A stretch of DNA of 64,000 bases, taken from positions 558,001-622,000 of the forward strand of contig NZ_BMHM01000002.1 in the NCBI RefSeq assembly GCF_014640815.1, read 5' to 3'. This DNA comes from Vreelandella lutescens (GTDB lineage: Bacteria > Pseudomonadota > Gammaproteobacteria > Pseudomonadales > Halomonadaceae). The translations under genes and the position numbers were made by a program. This document shows, piece by piece, positions 28,063 through 35,847 of this stretch (position 1 is its first letter; the number at the start of each line of letters is the position of its first letter). Below the pieces are notes generated by a model. It saw only the letters and a list, made by a program, of their open reading frames with translations, was not told the origin of the DNA and ran no database searches.

Positions 28063-29382
28063 ATGCAACATGATCAAAGCTCAACCCCTGTACGCAGAAG
28101 CGTTGTGGTTCAAGAGTTTACCAACAGCGTATTAGACCCCAACGCCCCGATGCTGGGGCCGGTGGAGAGTGGCGGCACCATCATCGCGAACACGGCCCCC
28201 GGCTGCTGGGGGCCGATGATTACGCCCCGTTTGCGTGGCGGGCATGAAGTGACCACGCCTGTGTTTATCGAGGGTGCAGAAGTAGGCGACGGCGTGGCGA
28301 TACGGATACGCGAGATTACCGTGACCTCGATTGCGACAGCCTCTGGCCACGATAGCTCACCGGAAGGCTTCTGCCTGGGCGACCCCTACGTGGCAGCGCG
28401 CTGCCCTACCTGCGACACCGTGTGGCCTGAAACGCACATTGAAGGTATCGGGCAAGACGCGGTGAAATGTGATGTGTGCAACAACCCCGTCAAGCCTTTC
28501 GAGATTGTGCATGGCTATACCGTCACGTTTGACGACACGCGCACCGTTGGCCTCACCGTGCCTAGCGATGTCGCCGCCACATTTGCACAGCGTGCTGATC
28601 ACTATTCAGCGCTACCCGACGGCAGCAAGCAGCACTCGATTCTTAACTATGCACCTTCTGATATGCCGGGCACGCTCATTCGCACACGCCCGTTTATGGG
28701 CCAGCTAGGTACGTGCCCTTCCATGCCGATGCCGGATAGCCACAACGCCGGAGATTTCGGCGCGTTTTTGGTAGGCGCGCCCCATGAGTACGCGATCACG
28801 CCCGAGCAGTTAGCGGAGCACAAAACCGATGGTCATATGGACATTGATGCCGTACGTGCAGGCGCCATTTTGATTGCGCCAGTCAAAGTGCGAGGCGCGG
28901 GCGTCTATATGGGCGATATGCACGCAGGCCAAGGCGATGGTGAAATTGCCGGGCACACCATGGACGTTGCCGGCAGCGTTACCCTGCAGGTGGAAGTCGT
29001 CAAACACTACCCGTTAGATGGCCCGGTACTCTTTCCCCTACTGGAAGATTTGCCACCTCTAGCCAAACCGTTCAGCGCCTCGGAAAAGGCCAAGGGGCAA
29101 CGGCTTGCGGAAAAATGGGGCGTTTCTCATATCGAGCCGCTAGCGCCTATTTCGGTAGTCGGCACTGCCGCCACCCTGAACGACGCCATCGAAAACGGCC
29201 TGGAACGGGCAGCCAAACTGCTGAAGGTGAGCGTGGCGGAGATCCGCAACCGAGCCACCGTTAACGGTGCCATTGAAATTGGCCGGGCACCGGGGGTTAT
29301 TCAGGTGACGTTTTTAGCGCCTCTAGCCAAGCTTGATGAGGTAGGGCTGGGGGATTATGCCAGGGAGCAATATGATTTGTAG
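28063..29382 (+). CDS. Acetamidase/formamidase family amidohydrolase with a Cys4 zinc-knuckle insertion
   Basis: A 439-residue FmdA/AmdA-type enzyme that releases ammonia from formamide, acetamide or another small amide. Family features include the N-terminal GTIIANTAPGCWGPMITPRL region, DMHAGQGDGEIAGHTMDVAG (about residues 286-305) and the substrate-site region TRPFMGQLGTCPSMP (about 206-220). An insertion at about 114-139 carries two paired cysteines, CPTC and CDVC (Cys114, 117, 136, 139), resembling a zinc knuckle. It is divergent from the importer operon, suggesting a role in liberating nitrogen from the same substrate. An AAGGAT site precedes the ATG. Confidence 0.88.
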   Translation: MQHDQSSTPVRRSVVVQEFTNSVLDPNAPMLGPVESGGTIIANTAPGCWGPMITPRLRGGHEVTTPVFIEGAEVGDGVAIRIREITVTSIATASGHDSSPEGFCLGDPYVAARCPTCDTVWPETHIEGIGQDAVKCDVCNNPVKPFEIVHGYTVTFDDTRTVGLTVPSDVAATFAQRADHYSALPDGSKQHSILNYAPSDMPGTLIRTRPFMGQLGTCPSMPMPDSHNAGDFGAFLVGAPHEYAITPEQLAEHKTDGHMDIDAVRAGAILIAPVKVRGAGVYMGDMHAGQGDGEIAGHTMDVAGSVTLQVEVVKHYPLDGPVLFPLLEDLPPLAKPFSASEKAKGQRLAEKWGVSHIEPLAPISVVGTAATLNDAIENGLERAAKLLKVSVAEIRNRATVNGAIEIGRAPGVIQVTFLAPLAKLDEVGLGDYAREQYDL

Positions 29383-29410
29383 GTTCGCTGGTTAAAGCTA
29401 CTGGCCCGCA

Positions 29411-29450
29411 ACGAGCTGCCCCTTTCTAATGGGCAGCTCGTTTTCTTTTG
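29411..29450 (+). terminator. Rho-independent terminator after the formamidase gene
   Basis: A perfect 11-base stem, ACGAGCTGCCC (29411-29421) and GGGCAGCTCGT (29431-29441), with a nine-base loop and a T-rich tail (tttctttt). Confidence 0.9.
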
Positions 29451-29630
29451 TGCTCACACGCCTTACTTCTACTCGCTCTTCCTGCAGGCGAAGTCTCTCG
29501 ATTGACAGGCAGTGCTCAACAGGCCAACTGGCTCATTTGCATAAAACAGAGGTGCATACGTAGTAGTGCCTTGCCAGACAGCATGGTAGTTTTCATGAAC
29601 ACTTATATAAAAAGAAGAAGGAAAAACGGC

Positions 29631-30410
29631 ATGTCTCGAGTGACCCTAGGTGTAGCAACCGCCTTAACATCATTGATGTTCGCCCTTCCCGCCTATTCCG
29701 ACTCCCCACTGCGGCTAGCGGTTGACGTTCCCTTTGAGCCTTTTCAATATCGCTTGCCCGACGGCACGTTGACTGGCTTTGAGGTCGAGCTGGGCGAAGA
29801 GGTATGTCGACGCATTGAGCGTGAGTGTGAATGGGTCGAGCAAGGTTGGGATGGCATCATTCCTGGGTTGCTGGCACGCAAATACGACGCGATCGTCTCC
29901 TCCATGGCAATTACCGATGCACGTCGAGAACAAGTGCTTTTCTCTGAGCCTTACTACAGTAATCCCAGTGTGTGGGTGACTCAGGTAGGCAAAGAGATTG
30001 ATATTGAAGACCAAGACGCACTTGAAGGCTTATCGGTAGGCGTACAGCGCGGCACTATTCGTGATGCCTACATCACCGATACCTACGGCGACTTGGTGGA
30101 TGTGCGCCGCTATGCAACCGGCGAAGACTTAGCGGTCGACGTTCATTCAGGCCGCCTAGACGCAGCCTTTATGTATTACCCGCTGGCGCTGTCATCACTT
30201 CGGGTTAACCAGGACGGCAGCAATGTAGTGACTAGCTCACCGCTAATACGTGAACCCAAAAGCTATTTCGGCCACGGCGTAGCCGCTGCTTTCCACCCAC
30301 GTAACGAGGCTTTAGCAGAGCAGTTCAATGAGGCGCTACGTGAGATTAAGGAAGACGGGACTTACGACGAGCTTATGAACAAGTACGTGGATTACGATAT
30401 TAAGATTTAA
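29631..30410 (+). CDS. Periplasmic polar amino-acid-type ABC substrate-binding protein
   Basis: A 259-residue SBP_bac_3 protein (HisJ/ArtJ class) with a signal peptide ending near LPAYS. Motifs are LRLAVDVPFEPFQYRLPDG, LTGFEVELGEEVCRRI, WDGIIPGLLARKYDAIVSSM and FSEPYY. These proteins capture arginine, histidine, lysine, ornithine or opines. I chose the ATG at 29631, which is preceded by AAGGAAAAACGGC and opens the signal peptide; upstream ATGs would add a long polar extension. It is a single-gene unit between two terminators with no permease or ATPase nearby, so it must serve a transporter encoded elsewhere. Confidence 0.9.
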   Translation: MSRVTLGVATALTSLMFALPAYSDSPLRLAVDVPFEPFQYRLPDGTLTGFEVELGEEVCRRIERECEWVEQGWDGIIPGLLARKYDAIVSSMAITDARREQVLFSEPYYSNPSVWVTQVGKEIDIEDQDALEGLSVGVQRGTIRDAYITDTYGDLVDVRRYATGEDLAVDVHSGRLDAAFMYYPLALSSLRVNQDGSNVVTSSPLIREPKSYFGHGVAAAFHPRNEALAEQFNEALREIKEDGTYDELMNKYVDYDIKI

Positions 30411-30450
30411 GGGTGATGACGCAACTTTTCTTTAGCTCACTTGCGTATGA

Positions 30451-30480
30451 GGCAGCAGAAATGCTGCCTTTTGCTTTTAT
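30451..30480 (+). terminator. Rho-independent terminator after the amino-acid binding-protein gene
   Basis: A seven-base stem, GGCAGCA (30451-30457) and TGCTGCC (30462-30468), with a GAAA tetraloop followed by ttttgctttt. Confidence 0.88.
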
Positions 30481-30504
30481 ACTAATTAAACATGTTGCGA
30501 GGTG

Positions 30505-30816
30505 TTAGCCCGCAGGCGCTTGATGGGTCAGGTCATGGAAATTGATGCCTGTGGCTTTAATCACCGCCGTCATGGTGCGAAGTGTTGGGTTACCTTTAGG
30601 TGATAAAGCGCGGTATAGGCTTTCACGAGACACTTTGGCACGCTCTGCCACCAGTGCCATACCACCCTGCGCTTCAACGACATGGCGTAGTGCCATCAGG
30701 AACGCTGATTCTCCACCGTCCTCATCAAGCTCATCAAAGGCGGTGCGCAAGTAATCCAACGCCATACTAGGGTCATTACGAAGCATTTCAATGACCGCTT
30801 CATCATGGCTTCTCAT
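30505..30816 (-). CDS. HigA-2/HI1420-type antitoxin of a toxin-antitoxin pair
   Basis: A 103-residue helix-turn-helix antitoxin of the addiction-module antidote family. The DNA-binding region is about residues 50-95, including MALVAERAKVSRESLYRALS and a following TLRTMTAVIKATGI. It neutralises the toxin encoded just upstream and represses the pair's promoter. The ATG at 30816 has a GGAGGG site inside the toxin gene, and the two genes overlap by 14 bases. Toxin-first order is typical of this HigBA-like class. Confidence 0.87.
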   Translation of the reverse strand: MRSHDEAVIEMLRNDPSMALDYLRTAFDELDEDGGESAFLMALRHVVEAQGGMALVAERAKVSRESLYRALSPKGNPTLRTMTAVIKATGINFHDLTHQAPAG

Positions 30817-31144
30817 GGCGTGCCCTCCTCTTGTGGTCGGCCAAAAACGCTTTAGCCTGCTCAATATCAGCTTGCTGGCGTTGTTTGGTGCCGCCTACTA
30901 GCAGCATTACCAAGCGTGTGCCTACCTTGGCGTAGTAGACACGGTAGCCTGGCCCATAAGCAATGCGTAGTTCCCATACCCCATCACCTACCGTCTTGGT
31001 ATCCCCAGCATTACCCGCTGCCAGCCTATTAAGGCGAGTCAAAACTCGCATAGCGGCTTGACGATCTTTTGCTTTGGTAGCATCTAACCAAGCTTGAAAC
31101 GGGTCATGACCATCAGCGGTAAGGTAATGAGTAAGTTCAGTCAT
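30803..31144 (-). CDS. RelE/HigB-type toxin (Gp49-like addiction module killer protein)
   Basis: A 113-residue toxin of the RelE/ParE superfamily, PF05973 type. Characteristic motifs are DPFQAWLDATKAKDRQAAMR at the N-terminus, GVWELRIAYGPGYRVYYAK (about residues 55-73), and a C-terminal strand MLLVGGTKQRQQADIEQAKAF. Such toxins cleave mRNA on the ribosome when freed from antitoxin. The gene lies 96 bases from the 3' end of tRNA-Ser, a usual landing place for accessory DNA. Confidence 0.88.
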   Translation of the reverse strand: MTELTHYLTADGHDPFQAWLDATKAKDRQAAMRVLTRLNRLAAGNAGDTKTVGDGVWELRIAYGPGYRVYYAKVGTRLVMLLVGGTKQRQQADIEQAKAFLADHKRRARHEKP

Positions 31145-31200
31145 AGCACTAGCGTAGCTTAAAAGCTACAGACTAAACATGTAGTGGATATATCTCAACG

Positions 31201-31232
31201 AAAAAAGCCCCTGACGAATCAGGGGCTTTTCG
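31201..31232 (-). terminator. Terminator of the tRNA-Ser gene
   Basis: A 12-base perfect stem, AAAAGCCCCTGA (31203-31214) and TCAGGGGCTTTT (31219-31230), closes a four-base loop. On the minus strand a T-run follows, just after the tRNA 3' end. Confidence 0.9.
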
Positions 31233-31239
31233 AGATAAG

Positions 31240-31330
31240 TGGCGGAGGGACAGGGATTCGAACCCTGGATAGGCTATTAACCTATGCCGGTTTTCAAGAC
31301 CGGTGCATTCAACCGCTCTGCCATCCCTCC
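31240..31330 (-). tRNA. tRNA-Ser (UGA anticodon)
   Basis: On the minus strand the gene begins GGAGGGATGGCAGAGCGG and ends TCCCTCCGCCA. The acceptor stem GGAGGGA pairs with TCCCTCC, then discriminator G and an encoded CCA. The anticodon loop reads CTTGAAA, anticodon TGA, decoding UCA and related serine codons. A long variable arm, as expected for tRNA-Ser, and the T-loop GGTTCGAATCC are visible. Length is 91 bases with CCA. Confidence 0.96.
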
Positions 31331-31388
31331 GGCTTATGGATGCGTATAATAACAGCTTCCCCTTGTAAGTCAACGCCTTTTGAATAAA

Positions 31389-33095
31389 TTAGTAGAGCCT
31401 TAAGCCTACGCGGGTTATCTCGCCGCCTTCCATTTCGCTGACGACCCAATGGATGCCGTGCCAATCCACGTCGTCGCCCACTACGGGGTGCCCGCCTACC
31501 CTCAGCGAGACAAACTCTGCCAGTGTCATATCCTGCTCGCCGGGGCTTAGGGTTAAGCCATAGGCCTGGGCGATATCCTGCATCTGCGCGCTGCCATCTA
31601 AGGTGAAAGTACCGAAGAAGGCGCGCTCTTGTTTGAGCTTAGCGTCGCCATTGAACAGGCGGTTGAGCGCGACAAGATCTTCCGTGCGGCCAATCACGCA
31701 AATCACATCACCTAGCTTCAAGCGCGTGCTGCCTTTGGGGTGCAGCATGACGTGATTGCGGAACAGCGCCGAAATCAGCGCGCCAGAGGGGAAGCGCAGG
31801 AGACGAATGGGAACGTCTTCAAGGTCTTCGTTTTCCACCACGTACACGAACATCTCGAAGTCGTTATCCGGCAGAATGCCCAGCGGGCCTCGGCGGTTGG
31901 GCGTGGTGCCTACCGGCACTTCAACCCTTAGCCAGCGGGCCATCAGCGTAAGCGAGCCACCCTGAATCAGCAGCGACATCAGCACCACCGCAAAAGCCAC
32001 GTTGAAGTAGAGCGAGGCGTTTTCGACCCCCCCAATTAAAGGAAAAATCGCCAATACAATCGGCACTGCCCCGCGTAGGCCTACCCAGGCAATAAAGAAA
32101 GTTTCTCGCCAGCGAAATTTAAAGAAGGGTTTAATGGTAATCAGCACCGCGAGCGGGCGCGCAACGAAAATCAGCGCCAGTGCCACAAACCCGGCGGGTA
32201 AGGCTACCTCCCATAACTGGCTGGGGGTAACCAGCAGGCCTAACACTAAGAAGAGCCCTATCTGGCTGAGCCACGCTAGCCCATCGTGTACCGGCAGAAT
32301 AAAGTTAAGGTGCCGCCCGGGCTGGTTACCAATCATCAAACCCGCTAAATAGATTGCCAGGAAACCGCTGCCACCCAGCACGCTGGTTAATCCAAACACG
32401 CTAAACCCAAGCGCCAGTGCCAGCATGGCGTAGAGGCCAGGGGCTAAATCCAGCCAGCGCAGCAGTTTGGCGCTCAACCAGCCGCCGCCTATCCCTACGG
32501 CTAGGCCAATACCAAACTGAGAAATAAAGAACAGCAGGGTTTCGGTAATACCACCGATATCCCCTACCAGCAGCTCTACCAGCATCAATGTTAAGAAAAT
32601 TGCCATCGGGTCGTTGGTGCCCGATTCAATTTCAAGCGTGGCCCCTACCCGCTCGTTGAGGTTCACACCTCTGCCGCTAAGCATGGAAAAAACGGCGGCG
32701 GCATCGGTAGAGCCCACAATCGCCCCGACCAGCAACCCCTGCACCAACGTGAGGTCAAAGACCCACATGGCGATCACGCCCACTATGGCGCTGGTGATAA
32801 AGACGCCAAAGGTGGCCAGCGAAAGGGCCGGACGAAAGCCAACACGGAAGGTTTTAAGACGCGTGCGTAAACCACCATCCAGCAGAATCATGGCCAGCGC
32901 TAGGTGGCCGATGGTAAATGCCATGGAGTAGTCGTCGAACTCGACGCCCAGCAGGCCCTCTTCGCCCGCTAGCATGCCAAGGCCCAAGAAAATCAGCAGC
33001 AGCGGTACGCCCATCATGGAAGAAAGGCGGCTCGCTAATATGCTGAGCGCCATCAAGGAACCACCTACTAGGAAGAACGTATAAATTGCGTCCAT
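31389..33095 (-). CDS. nhaP2: NhaP2/CvrA-type potassium/proton antiporter
   Basis: A 568-residue CPA1 antiporter. The first about 390 residues form a 12-13 helix membrane domain, with the conserved GSTDAAAVFSML (about 128-139) and ESGTNDPMAIFL (about 156-167) containing the ion-exchange Asp residues. A cytoplasmic TrkA-C domain (about 400-480; LKLGDVICVIG) follows, and a C-terminal CorC/HlyC-like segment ends the protein. NhaP2 exports K+ (or Na+) in exchange for H+, controlling cytoplasmic pH and cation load, an expected function in a halophile. A GGAGAG site precedes the ATG. Confidence 0.92.
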   Translation of the reverse strand: MDAIYTFFLVGGSLMALSILASRLSSMMGVPLLLIFLGLGMLAGEEGLLGVEFDDYSMAFTIGHLALAMILLDGGLRTRLKTFRVGFRPALSLATFGVFITSAIVGVIAMWVFDLTLVQGLLVGAIVGSTDAAAVFSMLSGRGVNLNERVGATLEIESGTNDPMAIFLTLMLVELLVGDIGGITETLLFFISQFGIGLAVGIGGGWLSAKLLRWLDLAPGLYAMLALALGFSVFGLTSVLGGSGFLAIYLAGLMIGNQPGRHLNFILPVHDGLAWLSQIGLFLVLGLLVTPSQLWEVALPAGFVALALIFVARPLAVLITIKPFFKFRWRETFFIAWVGLRGAVPIVLAIFPLIGGVENASLYFNVAFAVVLMSLLIQGGSLTLMARWLRVEVPVGTTPNRRGPLGILPDNDFEMFVYVVENEDLEDVPIRLLRFPSGALISALFRNHVMLHPKGSTRLKLGDVICVIGRTEDLVALNRLFNGDAKLKQERAFFGTFTLDGSAQMQDIAQAYGLTLSPGEQDMTLAEFVSLRVGGHPVVGDDVDWHGIHWVVSEMEGGEITRVGLRLY

Positions 33096-33255
33096 GTCTC
33101 TCCGTCTCTACATCAATGCCGTTCTATTATTGCATGCCAGTGCTGAATTTACTGAGCGTGTTCACTTGGTTTGTGTAAAGGGTTTATGCAAGGGGCTAGC
33201 CAGGTGCTTTGCCTGAAAGCTAAACTCCGCCGTCATACCATCGGGAGTTGAGGTT

Positions 33256-34413
33256 ATGTTGAACGCTTTTTTGCGTGGCCGTTCATTGCTAGCACTGTCA
33301 TTGGTCTTTCTTTTATTATTTTCATTTTCAGCGACTTACGCAAACGAAGAGCGTGAAGCAGATATCCCCGAAACGCCTCTCTCTTTACAAAGCGATGTGA
33401 CAGTTCCTGAAGGGTTATGGGCTACTGACGACAACAGCGTGCCTGAAGAGCTGGAAGAAGCGCCTAGTATGGGGGTGATTCCCCCGCCGCCCCTTGACCC
33501 ACCGCCGCTCAAACAGCTCACGCTGATGCTGGATTGGTACTTAAGCCCTCAGCATGCTGCCCTTGTTGTAGCGAAAGAGCGTGGTTTATTCGCCGCCCAA
33601 GGCCTTGAAATCGAGCTGTTAACACCTGCCGACCCCTCCATTGCGATTAAGCTGCTGGCGGCTGGAGAAGTGGATTTAGCGCTCACCCGTCAGCCACTGC
33701 TGCATTTACATGCCCACGACGGCACGCCGATCACACGCATCGCCACACTCATTGAAACGCCGCTCAATGCGGTCATTGTGGCAGGCGAAGCCCCACCACC
33801 GGCAGCCGTTGAGGATACCCTGGCGGATTTGCACTACGGTTTTTCCACCCGTGAGGGGCGCGACATGTTGGCAGGACAACTCCTGCCCCTCTCGGTGCGT
33901 CAGGTAGATGACTTTGTGCCCCCTGAAAGCGTGCATTTTGATGCCGCCGATGCACTACGTTCGAGCAGAGTCGACGCCGTCACGGACGGTTTTTTCCATA
34001 CGTTGCCCCAACAGCTCGCTTCCGATGGCATCGTTACCCATACCGTGCGCTATAGCGATATCGATATCCCACGCCACGATGGCCTCATTTTATTGGCTAA
34101 CAGCGACTCAATGATCCGTCGGGCGACTACTTGGTCGAGGGTGTTGATTGCGTTAGAAGAGGCTAGCAATTGGATGATTGAGAACCCTGAAGACGCGTGG
34201 TCGCTACTAATAACGACACACCCAGTGCTAGACAACCCCATCAACCAGAGCACGTGGGGCGACCTACTCCGCCGCGTTGCATTAAGCCCTGCAGCACTAG
34301 ACGAGCGGCGCTATGCAGCGTTTGAAAGCTACCTGCAAAACGCAGGCGTGACGACCACCAGCCTTCCCGTGGCACGTTTAGCAGTGAACCCCCATTTATT
34401 AATAGAACGCTAA
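33256..34413 (+). CDS. NMT1/THI5-type ABC substrate-binding protein with a proline-rich N-terminal linker
   Basis: A 385-residue secreted protein. A signal peptide (hydrophobic stretch about residues 8-28, cleavage near TYANEE) is followed by an acidic, low-complexity linker rich in proline (PPPPLDPPPL, about 76-85). An NMT1-like periplasmic domain starts near 88 (LTLMLDWYLSPQHAALVVAK), with LEIELLTPADPSIAIKLLAA and GEVDLALTRQP. Relatives bind thiamine precursors (HMP), sulfonates or similar molecules. No permease or ATPase lies nearby, so it may serve a remote transporter. The long linker suggests a surface- or envelope-anchored position; this is uncertain. Confidence 0.8.
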   Translation: MLNAFLRGRSLLALSLVFLLLFSFSATYANEEREADIPETPLSLQSDVTVPEGLWATDDNSVPEELEEAPSMGVIPPPPLDPPPLKQLTLMLDWYLSPQHAALVVAKERGLFAAQGLEIELLTPADPSIAIKLLAAGEVDLALTRQPLLHLHAHDGTPITRIATLIETPLNAVIVAGEAPPPAAVEDTLADLHYGFSTREGRDMLAGQLLPLSVRQVDDFVPPESVHFDAADALRSSRVDAVTDGFFHTLPQQLASDGIVTHTVRYSDIDIPRHDGLILLANSDSMIRRATTWSRVLIALEEASNWMIENPEDAWSLLITTHPVLDNPINQSTWGDLLRRVALSPAALDERRYAAFESYLQNAGVTTTSLPVARLAVNPHLLIER

Positions 34414-34461
34414 AACGCCGCGTATTAAACGACGCACGACCTATCAACGCGCTGGAGCAGC

Positions 34462-35847
34462 ATGCACGATACCCCGTTAGTGTTTATCGATGTGGAAACG
34501 ACCGGCACCCGTGCCACCCGAGATCGCATTACCGAAATTGCAGCACTTAAGGTGGTAGAGGGAGAAGTCGTTGAGCGGTTTGTGAGCTTGGTGCATCCAG
34601 GCATCAACGTCCCCGCACACATCAGCCAGTTAACCGGAATTTATGACGATATGCTGGCCGACGCCCCTGATTTTTCAGCCATCGCTGAGGAGCTGCACGA
34701 CTGGCTAGGCAGCGCCTGCTTGGTGGCGCACAACGCCCGGTTCGATGCCAGCTTTCTGCGCAACGAATTTAAGCGTGCCGGCTATACCTACCGGCCCCAC
34801 CTGATATGCACTTTGCGTGTTTCACGACGCTTACACCCCACGCTGCCTAAGCATAATCTTGCCGCGCTACTCGCCCATTTTGATATACCACGCGCGCGCC
34901 AACATCGGGCAGAAGATGACGCAACGGCACTATGGAGGTTGTGGCAGGCGTGGCAAACCAAGTATGAGCCAGCGCACTGGAAAGCAGCGCTGGCCGAGGA
35001 GCAGCGTCACCGTAGCCTGCCTGCGCACCTCTCTAGCGAGCAGTTAGCTGATTTGCCAAGTGCCCCGGGCGTGTATCTCTTTTATGGCCATAACCGATTG
35101 CCGCTTTACGTGGGCAAAAGCATCAATCTACGCAGCCGAGTGTTAGGGCATTTTCAGCGTGATCATCAAGATGACAAAGAGATGCGGCTAGCGCAGCAGA
35201 TCCAGCACATTGAGTGGGAAGAGACCGCCGGAGATTTAAGCGCGCAGCTGCGGGAAGCGCAGCTCGTAAAAACGCTTATGCCGATTATGAACCGGCAGTT
35301 GCGCCGCCAAGGCAGCTTAAAAACGTGGTATTGGCCAAGCGACACAGCTTGCCCCACGCTGGTGAGCGGTAAAGCCATCAGCCAGCCCCAGCCGGGCAAG
35401 CTGTTTGGGCTATTTAGAAGTGCCAAAGAAGCAAAAGAGGCGCTGCGGAGCATAGCGGAAGAGTATCAACTCTGCCCACAGGTATTGGGCTTAGAGAAAG
35501 GCAAGGGCCGCTGCTTTGCCCACCAGTTGGGCAAGTGCCGAGGAGCATGTTGCCAGCGAGAGCAGCTTGACGAGCACACACAGCGTGCACAGCAGGCGCT
35601 TGCCAAGCTACAGGTAAGCGCATGGCCTTGGCCCGGCAGAATCGTGGTGCGTGAAAAAAGCCGCAAAGGTGGACCGGTAGCGCACCACGTCGTCGACCAT
35701 TGGTGCTACTTGGGCAGCGCGGCCACCAAACGGCGCGCCCAAGCGCTAAAAGGCGACGCGCCGCAGTTTGATGTAGATACCTACCGCATACTGAACCGGT
35801 TTTTAAACGCTCCAGAACAGCATCAGCTTACGATTGCGCCGCTATAA
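34462..35847 (+). CDS. DnaQ-like 3'-5' exonuclease fused to a UvrC-type GIY-YIG nuclease domain
   Basis: A 461-residue DNA-processing protein. Residues about 1-170 form a DEDDh exonuclease (FIDVETTGT, HNARFDASFL, HRAEDDATAL). Residues about 195-280 hold a GIY-YIG endonuclease domain (PGVYLFYGHNRLPLYVGKSI), as in UvrC. A C-terminal segment has a cysteine-rich patch (GRCFAHQLGKCRGACCQRE). The combination occurs in the Cho-like/epsilon-UvrC proteins of many bacteria, probably acting in nucleotide-excision or repair-patch trimming. Its 3' end overlaps the convergent hydrolase gene by 20 bases. Confidence 0.9.
   Translation: MHDTPLVFIDVETTGTRATRDRITEIAALKVVEGEVVERFVSLVHPGINVPAHISQLTGIYDDMLADAPDFSAIAEELHDWLGSACLVAHNARFDASFLRNEFKRAGYTYRPHLICTLRVSRRLHPTLPKHNLAALLAHFDIPRARQHRAEDDATALWRLWQAWQTKYEPAHWKAALAEEQRHRSLPAHLSSEQLADLPSAPGVYLFYGHNRLPLYVGKSINLRSRVLGHFQRDHQDDKEMRLAQQIQHIEWEETAGDLSAQLREAQLVKTLMPIMNRQLRRQGSLKTWYWPSDTACPTLVSGKAISQPQPGKLFGLFRSAKEAKEALRSIAEEYQLCPQVLGLEKGKGRCFAHQLGKCRGACCQREQLDEHTQRAQQALAKLQVSAWPWPGRIVVREKSRKGGPVAHHVVDHWCYLGSAATKRRAQALKGDAPQFDVDTYRILNRFLNAPEQHQLTIAPL

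Noticed and set aside
31173..31387. Two reading frames of about 66 codons across tRNA-Ser
   Set aside because: They are translations of the tRNA gene and its terminator.
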